From: JAQAZP01 sp032127265
Lineage (GTDB): Bacteria > Acidobacteriota > JAQAZP01
Assembly: GCA_032127265.1 (NCBI GenBank)
Contig: JAQAZP010000196.1
Location: 1 to 6,913 of the forward strand
Direction: 5' to 3'
DNA: 6,913 nucleotides
Within the stretch, counting starts at the first letter, position 1, and the number at the start of each line of letters is the position of its first letter. This document shows positions 1-5,500 of this stretch, one piece after another. The position numbers were made by a program, and so were the translations under genes. The notes below the pieces were generated by a model. That model made no database searches. It was not told where the DNA came from and saw only the letters and a program-made list of their open reading frames with translations.

Positions 1-1136
1 CCATGGTCTGCGACACCTCCCTCGTCGAGCCGGACACCGGTCTGATCATTCGCGGCATGCCGCTCCTCGAAGGGCCGGCCGACCTGCTCCCCGAGGAGGT
101 TTTCTACCTGCTGCTGCTCGGCGAAGTGCCCGACGATGCGGCGAAGAAAGACCTGCAGAAGGAATACTCCTCGCGCAGCAAGGTTCCCGGCTATGTCTGG
201 GACGTGCTGCGGGCCATGCCCAAGGACTCGCACCCCATGGCCATGCTGGATACCGCGATCCTCTGCATGGAGCGTGAATCCGAGTTCCGCAAACGCTACA
301 CCGAAGGGATGACCAAGTTCGACTACTGGGATCCCACCCTCGAAGACTCGCTGAACCTGCTGGCCAAGCTCCCCGGCATCGCCGCCGGTGTCTACCGCAT
401 CCGCTACGATAAGGGCGACCTCATCGCTCCCGACCCGACCCTCGACTGGGGCGCCAACTACGCCCACATGATGGGGAACGACGCGCCTGACTTCTACGAC
501 TGCATGCGCCTCTACCTCACCCTGCACTGCGACCACGAGGGCGGCAACGTCAGCGCCTTCAGCTGCCACACCGTCGGCTCGGCTCTTTCCGATGTCTACT
601 ACGCCGTTTCCGCTGGTCTCAACGGCCTGGCCGGCCCGCTGCACGGCCTGGCCAACCAGGAGTGCCTGAAGTGGGTCCTGGAGACCATCGAAAAGTTCGG
701 CGGCGCCCCCACCGAAGAGCAGATCAAGGACTACGCCTGGGAGACCCTGAACTCCGGCAAGGTGATCCCCGGTTACGGCCACGCCGTTCTGCGCGTCACC
801 GACCCCCGCTTCACGGCGTTCATCGGCTTCGGCAAAAAGTATCTCGCCGACGATCCGGTCTTCCAGACCGTCGACCGGGTCTACAACGTGGTTCCCGGCG
901 TGCTCAAGGAGCATGGCAAGGCCAAGAACCCCTGGCCCAACGTGGATGCCGGCTCCGGCGCCCTGCTCTACCACTACGGCCTGAAGGAGTTCGAGTACTA
1001 CACCGTGCTGTTCAGCGTGTCCCGCGCCATGGGCATGTGCTCGCAGATGATCCTGAACCGTGCGCTGGGCATTCCCATCACCCGGCCCAAGTCGGTTGGC
1101 ACCAAGTGGCTCAAGAACTTCATCGCCAACAACTAG
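1..1136 (+). CDS. gltA: Citrate synthase, eukaryote-like type (5' truncated)
   Basis: Condenses acetyl-CoA with oxaloacetate to citrate, the entry step of the TCA cycle, in the cytoplasm. The 377 visible residues align without gaps to mitochondrial citrate synthase over the catalytic half, with a constant offset of 60 from my recall of pig heart numbering. Catalytic residues are His214 in GPLHGLANQ (pig His274), His260 in PGYGHAVLR (His320) and Asp315 in NPWPNVDAGSG (Asp375). Oxaloacetate and CoA ligands also match: His178 in DHEGGNVSA, Arg269, Arg341 and Arg361. The ATG at position 3 is not the start. It is an internal Met in a segment equivalent to the mitochondrial GLVYETS region, so about 60 N-terminal residues lie left of the window. 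The gene ends with TAG and is followed 26 bp later by a strong terminator hairpin, so it is probably the last gene of its transcript. This type is characteristic of Geobacter-like bacteria (established knowledge). Family assignment is very secure. Confidence 0.97.
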   Translation, partial: MVCDTSLVEPDTGLIIRGMPLLEGPADLLPEEVFYLLLLGEVPDDAAKKDLQKEYSSRSKVPGYVWDVLRAMPKDSHPMAMLDTAILCMERESEFRKRYTEGMTKFDYWDPTLEDSLNLLAKLPGIAAGVYRIRYDKGDLIAPDPTLDWGANYAHMMGNDAPDFYDCMRLYLTLHCDHEGGNVSAFSCHTVGSALSDVYYAVSAGLNGLAGPLHGLANQECLKWVLETIEKFGGAPTEEQIKDYAWETLNSGKVIPGYGHAVLRVTDPRFTAFIGFGKKYLADDPVFQTVDRVYNVVPGVLKEHGKAKNPWPNVDAGSGALLYHYGLKEFEYYTVLFSVSRAMGMCSQMILNRALGIPITRPKSVGTKWLKNFIANN

Positions 1137-1162
1137 AACAACGGGCTTAGACCGACATTACC

Positions 1163-1197
1163 AGCCGGAGCGCATTGCGCGCTCCGGCTTTTTTTTT
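1163..1197 (+). terminator. Rho-independent terminator of citrate synthase
   Basis: A perfect 11-bp GC-rich stem pairs AGCCGGAGCGC (1163-1173) with GCGCTCCGGCT (1179-1189) around the 5-nt loop ATTGC. The last stem base starts a run of nine T (1189-1197). It lies 26 bp after the citrate synthase stop. The strand lacks a matching A-run on its left side, so it should terminate rightward transcription only. Confidence 0.93.
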
Positions 1198-1223
1198 GCG
1201 CCGATGTGTTTTTCATGGATAAT
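1196..1223 (+). promoter_or_regulatory. Possible sigma-70 promoter for the radical SAM gene
   Basis: GATAAT at 1218-1223 matches the -10 consensus at 5 of 6 bases. A weak -35 candidate, TTGCGC (1196-1201, 3 of 6), sits 16 bp upstream and overlaps the end of the terminator T-run. The stretch is AT-richer than its surroundings. A strong terminator just upstream means the downstream gene needs its own promoter if it is expressed. The -35 match is poor, so this is only a candidate. Confidence 0.35.
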
Positions 1224-1234
1224 GCATGAATGGC

Positions 1235-1242
1235 AGGGAGGG
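1235..1242 (+). promoter_or_regulatory. Shine-Dalgarno with long spacing before the radical SAM start
   Basis: AGGGAGGG at 1235-1242 is a purine-rich ribosome-binding candidate, but it ends 14 nt before the ATG at 1257, longer than the usual 5-9 nt. No closer in-frame start exists: the codons between are TGA (1245-1247), ATC, CAT and TCG. ATG 1257 is therefore the earliest possible start in this frame. Confidence 0.45.
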
Positions 1243-1256
1243 ATTGAATCCATTCG

Positions 1257-2078
1257 ATGAACCCGTTCCAGGTCTACAATGAGTGGCGGAAGGAGTGCAA
1301 CCGGCGGCTGGTGAAGCGGGAGATGGCCCGCGGCGCGGTCAGGCTGCGTTCCCAGCCCTTCGACATCTACTTCAACCCTGAAAATCGCTGCAACCTGCAC
1401 TGTGTCATGTGCCGCAATACGGCGGAGCGGCAAAACGGCCGTCCGGCCGGGCCGTGGGACAGGACCCCGGTGCCGGCCCTGCGGCGCCTCAAAAAACTGG
1501 CGAAATCCCTGCCTCGTTGGGACATCGTCCGGTTCACCGCTTCCGGGGAAACGCTGCTCTGCCCCGACCTCTTTCCCTTGATCGACCGCGCCAAGCGCTG
1601 TGGGGTCCACGTGGCGTTCGCCACCAACGGTCAACTCATTGATCGCGCCATGGCCCTGCGCCTGGTGCGTAGCGGCATGGATGACCTCGTCTTTTCTGTA
1701 GACGCCGGCTGCGCCAAGACCTATGAACGAGTCCGCGCCGGGGCCAGTTGGGAGAAACTGCTGCAGGGGATTGCCGAAGTGAACCGGGGCAGGGCCGAAA
1801 CCGCAAGCGGCACCCCCCGACTGATTTTTTCCGGGAATTTCGCCCGCTACAATATCGAGGAACTTCCCGATTTTGTCGATCTCGCAGCCCGGCACGGTGC
1901 ATCGACGGTCTACATCTTCAAGACGCTGTTCTTCGACCCGTCGATGAAAGGAGAGGACCCGGCTGCACCGGCGTTGCGGAGAGGACCAGAAACCGGGCCT
2001 GGCCTGCCGCCTGGACACCAGAAAGATGGCCAACGGCTACCATCTGCTCCACGTCCGGGCCTTCGGCGAGAGGGGTGA
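1257..2078 (+). CDS. Radical SAM domain protein, frame-disrupted C-terminus
   Basis: Residues 45-52 (CNLHCVMC) carry the CX3CX2C motif that binds the SAM-cleaving 4Fe-4S cluster. FTASGETL (93-100) is the GGE-like SAM-binding motif, and FSVDA (146-150) is the usual strand-4 region. FATNGQ (121-126) is also typical of the SPASM/MoaA-like branch. The protein looks like a genuine radical SAM enzyme to about residue 234 (GED). After that the frame loses its coding character: codons from 1980 on are poor in third-position G/C, and the protein becomes Pro/Arg/Gly-rich until TGA at 2076-2078. In frame 1, a well-behaved coding stretch begins instead and runs to 2121. No SPASM-type cysteine cluster is seen after the core. 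The substrate cannot be told. The gene stands alone between a terminator and convergent genes. I read it as a truncated or frameshifted gene, possibly non-functional. The radical SAM call is strong, the annotated C-terminus is doubtful. Confidence 0.8.
   Translation: MNPFQVYNEWRKECNRRLVKREMARGAVRLRSQPFDIYFNPENRCNLHCVMCRNTAERQNGRPAGPWDRTPVPALRRLKKLAKSLPRWDIVRFTASGETLLCPDLFPLIDRAKRCGVHVAFATNGQLIDRAMALRLVRSGMDDLVFSVDAGCAKTYERVRAGASWEKLLQGIAEVNRGRAETASGTPRLIFSGNFARYNIEELPDFVDLAARHGASTVYIFKTLFFDPSMKGEDPAAPALRRGPETGPGLPPGHQKDGQRLPSAPRPGLRREG
1950..1987 (+). repeat. 10-bp direct repeat at the frame break
   Basis: GGAGAGGACC occurs exactly at 1950-1959 and again at 1978-1987, a period of 28 bp with 18 bp of unrelated sequence between. 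Both copies encode Gly-Glu-Asp, the first in the radical SAM frame and the second in the frame of the Ig-like tail. Because 28 is not a multiple of 3, deleting one repeat plus the spacer would join the two frames into one ORF of 278 codons. Confidence 0.85.
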
Positions 2079-2121
2079 ATCCCGCGAGATGCTGCACCGC
2101 ACGATCCGCGTGGCGAACTGA
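1978..2121 (+). pseudogene. Out-of-frame Ig-like C-terminal tail
   Basis: Frame 1 is open from 1948 (a TGA lies at 1945-1947) and ends at TGA 2119-2121. From 1978 it encodes 47 residues that look like the last strands of a bacterial Ig-like or fibronectin-like domain: ACRLDTRKMANGYHLLHVRA, then FGERGE and a closing TIRVAN. By hand count 41 of the 47 codons end in G or C, unlike the overlapping frame that continues from ATG 1257. That supports this as formerly or actually coding sequence. It has no credible start of its own: ATG 2026 would give only 31 codons, and no ribosome site was seen for it. It is either the true C-terminus of the radical SAM gene displaced by a frameshift, or the remnant of a second gene fused by deletion. 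The Ig-like assignment rests on pattern only. Confidence 0.55.
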
Positions 2122-2152
2122 AATCGGAAAGGTGTCGGGTGGCTGCGGGTAT

Positions 2153-3832
2153 TCAGCGATTGCTGGACAGGTGCAGCTTGAGGAAGAGCGACGACCGCCC
2201 ATCCTTGTCGTCCCACCCCGCGGGGCGGTTGACGATCACCAGGTCGGGGGCGCCATCACTGTTGATATCCATGATCCGGACCCCTTCCAGGCGGTTGGCC
2301 TCGAAGGTGATGCTGGAGCCGGAGGAGCCGAGGCTGAAGGTCATGGTCTCTTCCCCATCCCCTTCCTCGCTCGAGGCTTCCGGCCGCAGATCCAGAACGG
2401 CCCAGGGCCGCATGGAGAAAGGCTCGCTCCCGGAGTGGTCCGACGCATTGCGCAAGTGAACGCGGACCTGATCTTCAGCCACCAGCACCAGGTCCTGCAG
2501 ACCGTCTCCGTCAAGGTCGTGATCCACCAGGATCATGCCCCGGTCCGCCGAGTCGAAACCCAGCTTCTGGCCCTTGATCCGCTCACCGAAACGGCCCTTG
2601 CCCTGGCCGGGGTAGATGTCCACCTGCAGCCTGGCCTTGATCAGGCCCTTGTAATAGAAGAGGCAGAGGTCACCCTCGCCGTCACCGGTGAGGTCGCGGT
2701 AGCGTATCACGGTCTCCTGCCAGAGATTGACCTCGCTAATCCACTGCCCGGCGGGCGCCCGGTTCATGGTGCCGCCGGTTCCCGAGGTCCAGATCCGCAG
2801 TTTCTTCTCCTCGAAGAAGCTTGAGCCCCCGCCGGAGACAGCCCCCTGGCCGCCCCCGGAATCGTCGAAGTTGAAGCCGCTGCTCAACACGGCGAGGTCC
2901 GGCATGGCGTCGCCGTTGAAATCGTCCAGAAGGTAATCGGTTACCGATTCCCCGGCACCGAACTGCAGTTCATGGCCGATCCACTGCAGGACGCCCTCCC
3001 CGGGGGCGTAGCGGCACCAGCCGGCCTCCAGCTGGCCCAGACCGTGGATCGGGCGGGGTTCGTACACCACTTCCGGCCGGCCGTCGCCGTAAAGGTCCAT
3101 GGCCCGCGGCATCTCCCGGCGTACCTCGATGCGTTTCCCGCTGAGCGACACTCGCGGCCCATGTGGAAAGAACTGCCGTTTGGCCGACGAAAAGGGTGCA
3201 GAGGCCGAACCGTCATCACCCTGATTGTTGAACAGGATCTGCAGCCCGTCAAAACCGGGATAGAGCAGGTCCTGCCGGCCGTCCCCGTCCAGATCCCAGA
3301 TGATGTCCGGGCTGCGGTGCAGGGAATCGGTGAGCGGCGCCGGGACAGTGCCTTGCCCGGCCCTGGCCAACTCGATATTGAGGGCCCCGGCACTGTCAAC
3401 GGAACCGGCGGTGACCTGATCTTCCCAGAACGTGCGGCGGCCGGCGGAAGGGATCACCTGCAAAAGGCGGCCCTCCACGGTGAGGCAGATGTCGGGCACC
3501 CCGTCCCCGTCCGTGTCCGCCAGGTCGAGGGAATCGGTGCCGGCAGGCATGACGAATTTTGCCTCTCCCCGCAGGAAGCAGCCGTTATCCTGCTGGAGAA
3601 AGATCACGAATCGGCGGTCCTCGGCCAGAAAAGCGAAATCCACCCGCCCGTCCAGGTTGAGGTCCTGAACATAGGAGGTGAGCACCGGTGCTTCCACGGC
3701 AAGATCCTGGCTCTCGAAGAGCGCGGCAGCGCGGTCCGCTGCTGGCCCGGCAATGGAGAAGCCGGCCAACACGGCCAGGGCCAACGCCGTGGCCCGAAGC
3801 ATTCGGGATCGAAGAGCGACGGGTATGTTCAT
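2153..3832 (-). CDS. Exported FG-GAP/VCBS repeat protein (second paralogue)
   Basis: 559 residues. Residues 8-33 form a basic n-region, a hydrophobic core (ATALALAVLAGFSIAG) and a small-residue cleavage zone, so export by Sec is likely. The mature part has eight calcium-loop motifs of the FG-GAP/VCBS type: DLNLDGRVD (57), DTDGDGVPD (106), DLDGDGRQD (180), DLYGDGRPE (246), DFNGDAMPD (304), DLTGDGEGD (380), DLDGDGLQD (439) and DINSDGAPD (522). Spacing is 49-83 residues, and each motif is followed by a hydrophobic strand, as in beta-propeller blades. A Gly/Ser-rich linker at 325-338 and an acidic stretch at 488-495 separate blades. The start ATG overlaps the upstream stop (ATGA), and a G5 run ends 6 nt before it, so translation is probably coupled. 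It is collinear with the upstream paralogue. Repeats like these occur in integrin-like and lectin or adhesin proteins and often bind ligands or carbohydrate. The specific role is unknown. No enzyme domain or C-terminal sorting signal was recognised. Confidence 0.88.
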   Translation of the reverse strand: MNIPVALRSRMLRATALALAVLAGFSIAGPAADRAAALFESQDLAVEAPVLTSYVQDLNLDGRVDFAFLAEDRRFVIFLQQDNGCFLRGEAKFVMPAGTDSLDLADTDGDGVPDICLTVEGRLLQVIPSAGRRTFWEDQVTAGSVDSAGALNIELARAGQGTVPAPLTDSLHRSPDIIWDLDGDGRQDLLYPGFDGLQILFNNQGDDGSASAPFSSAKRQFFPHGPRVSLSGKRIEVRREMPRAMDLYGDGRPEVVYEPRPIHGLGQLEAGWCRYAPGEGVLQWIGHELQFGAGESVTDYLLDDFNGDAMPDLAVLSSGFNFDDSGGGQGAVSGGGSSFFEEKKLRIWTSGTGGTMNRAPAGQWISEVNLWQETVIRYRDLTGDGEGDLCLFYYKGLIKARLQVDIYPGQGKGRFGERIKGQKLGFDSADRGMILVDHDLDGDGLQDLVLVAEDQVRVHLRNASDHSGSEPFSMRPWAVLDLRPEASSEEGDGEETMTFSLGSSGSSITFEANRLEGVRIMDINSDGAPDLVIVNRPAGWDDKDGRSSLFLKLHLSSNR

Positions 3833-5499
3833 GATCTACCCCCGCCGCTGGTTTTGGAGGTGAAAACCACCACCTGGAACCGTTCCTCGCCGGTGGACGC
3901 CGCCTTGAAAACCACCACGTCGCTTCGCGGGTCACCGTTCAGGTCACTGATCATCAGCAGGTCAGGTTCACGGGCCTCGCGGGGCAGGTTGATCTTCAAG
4001 TCGGGCTTTTTGGAATAGGTCCCGTCGCCCGCCGAGAAGTGAACACCCAGGGAGGTCCCGCCCTGGAAGCGGATGTAATCCCTGATCCCGTCACCGTTGA
4101 AGTCGCCGGAAAAGAAGGGAAACTCGGGCATCTGCAAATCACGAAGGTTGAGCTTGATTTTCTCCTTTACCTCGTGGACCGCAATGCCCTGAAATCCGTT
4201 CTGCTGATTCTGCAGGTAATTCTTGAAAAAGATCTCCACGGTAATCTTTTGCACCGTGGCCAGCTTGACCAACTGGAACATCCCCACATCAAAGGAAATG
4301 CCGAGAACGTCCAGCAGCCCGTCCCCGTTGAGATCGAGAAACGAGGGGAGCATCTGGTCATCGCCGCCGTCCCCGGTCGCCACGATGCCGCGGATCAGGC
4401 TGCGGGAGACCGGCTTATCGGGGAAGACGAGATCCTTGTCTCCGGGAAAGAGCTCCACGAAGGTCTTGGGGTTCTTCTCTTCGCGGAACGAGTCGTCCTT
4501 TTCCAGGGTGTGGAAGAGCAGCAGGTCGGCGATGCCGTCCCCGGTCATGTCCCCGAAGTGCCGCCCGGTCTGTTCCTCGCCTTCACCGGCCTTGGGAAAG
4601 GGTATCTCAAGCGGTTCTCCGGCAAAGGTGCGCCCGGGCTGCTGGGGAAAGATCAGTACGCTGTCCGGCATGTGGAACAGCAGATCCAGCAGTCCGTCCC
4701 CGTTGCAATCCTCGGGCTGGGGTGCGGGAAAGCGAGTGACCAGCTGGTTGCCGTCGTAGCGGTGGCCGGCAATCCCCCCAACCAGCAGGATGTCACCGCC
4801 GGACGACGGGTCCTTCCCATGAAACGGAAAGGGTGCAAAACGGACCAGGGTCTCCCCGTAACACGGCAGCAGCAGGTCGGACCGGCCGTCGCCGTCCAGA
4901 TCATGGAGGAAGCGCAGCCCGCCGAAAAATTGCCGGCAGCCGCTGAAGGTGGTCCGGCGCCGCAGCAGACGAACGCCGTCCTCGAGCCAGCCCCCGCTGT
5001 GACGGTGCCGCAGTTCGACTCCGTCATCGTCCAGCAGCAGGAGGTCGAGCCATCCATCGCCGTCCAGATCGGCCAGGTCAAAGGCGATGTAGCGCTCGTC
5101 CAGGGCCAGCGGTTCGCCCTGCAGGGCAAATCCGCCGCCTTCCAGCTGCATCAGGGCAACGGCCGTCTTCTCCTTCACCTGGTAGGCCACCAGTTCGGCA
5201 AAGATCGAGTTGCCCCGGGTCACGGTCTCGAATCGCTGTTTGCCGGCGGAGAGCCCGGTGACCAGCAGCAGGTCGGTCCGGCCGTCCCCATTGAGGTCGG
5301 CCGGACGGGCGGCGATGAGGCTGCCCTGGAAGCCGCCGTTGTAGGTGGCATAAGAGGAAGAGGACCTCTCCAGGGGCCTGGCCCGGAGCAGCGGCGCGCA
5401 GAGCACGGCCCAGGCCGCCACCGTGGTGAGCAGCAGCACGGCGAACAGACGTCGCGGGCCAGTGCACAGCCTGTTGTGTTGTTCATGCCGCAGAGTCAT
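3829..5499 (-). CDS. Exported FG-GAP/VCBS repeat protein (first paralogue)
   Basis: 556 residues. A long n-region with an Arg pair (residues 16-17, PRRLF) precedes a strongly hydrophobic core at about 19-38, so this is an export signal or N-terminal anchor. The Arg pair resembles a twin-arginine motif only partly, lacking the preceding Ser/Thr. Cys34 is not in a good lipobox. Eight calcium-loop motifs follow: DLNGDGRTD (68), DLDGDGWLD (144), DLDGDGRSD (200), DCNGDGLLD (264), DMTGDGIAD (317), DLNGDGLLD (389), DFNGDGIRD (466) and DLNGDPRSD (519). This suggests a seven- or eight-bladed beta-propeller outside the cytoplasm. A Lys/Gln-rich insertion at about 411-455 lengthens the interval between motifs 6 and 7. 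The start lies one base after the phosphorylase stop (TGA-G-ATG), with TGGTGGTGAG immediately upstream, and the stop overlaps the next gene by 4 bp. Function is unknown. Calcium-dependent surface binding or adhesion is a family-based guess. Confidence 0.88.
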   Translation of the reverse strand: MTLRHEQHNRLCTGPRRLFAVLLLTTVAAWAVLCAPLLRARPLERSSSSYATYNGGFQGSLIAARPADLNGDGRTDLLLVTGLSAGKQRFETVTRGNSIFAELVAYQVKEKTAVALMQLEGGGFALQGEPLALDERYIAFDLADLDGDGWLDLLLLDDDGVELRHRHSGGWLEDGVRLLRRRTTFSGCRQFFGGLRFLHDLDGDGRSDLLLPCYGETLVRFAPFPFHGKDPSSGGDILLVGGIAGHRYDGNQLVTRFPAPQPEDCNGDGLLDLLFHMPDSVLIFPQQPGRTFAGEPLEIPFPKAGEGEEQTGRHFGDMTGDGIADLLLFHTLEKDDSFREEKNPKTFVELFPGDKDLVFPDKPVSRSLIRGIVATGDGGDDQMLPSFLDLNGDGLLDVLGISFDVGMFQLVKLATVQKITVEIFFKNYLQNQQNGFQGIAVHEVKEKIKLNLRDLQMPEFPFFSGDFNGDGIRDYIRFQGGTSLGVHFSAGDGTYSKKPDLKINLPREAREPDLLMISDLNGDPRSDVVVFKAASTGEERFQVVVFTSKTSGGGRS

Positions 5500-5500
5500 C

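Noticed and set aside
3..5. ATG at position 3 as the citrate synthase start
   Set aside because: Homologues have about 60 more residues upstream, and the segment here corresponds to an internal region of the enzyme. The gene is cut by the window edge.
1940..1990. Programmed ribosomal frameshift at the radical SAM break
   Set aside because: There is a purine-rich AAAGGAGAGG stretch, but I see no canonical slippery heptamer or clear downstream stem. Frame 1 also has a stop at 1945-1947, so slippage would have to occur in the narrow 1948-1985 stretch.
1158..2033. A 291-residue minus-strand open frame over the terminator and radical SAM gene
   Set aside because: It runs through the terminator hairpin at its 3' end and is antisense to the CX3CX2C radical SAM motif. 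There is no coherent domain.
2122..2152. A bidirectional terminator between the convergent gene ends
   Set aside because: The 31-bp gap has no inverted repeat with a T-run on either strand.
1748..2824. A 358-residue plus-strand frame bridging the radical SAM gene and the convergent FG-GAP gene
   Set aside because: It is out of frame with both coding signals and antisense to DGDG motifs after 2153. It is low-complexity and has no domain.
2972..4018. A 348-residue plus-strand open frame antisense to the FG-GAP genes
   Set aside because: It is a shadow of the calcium-loop codons on the other strand, spans the junction of two real genes, and has no plausible ribosome site or domain.
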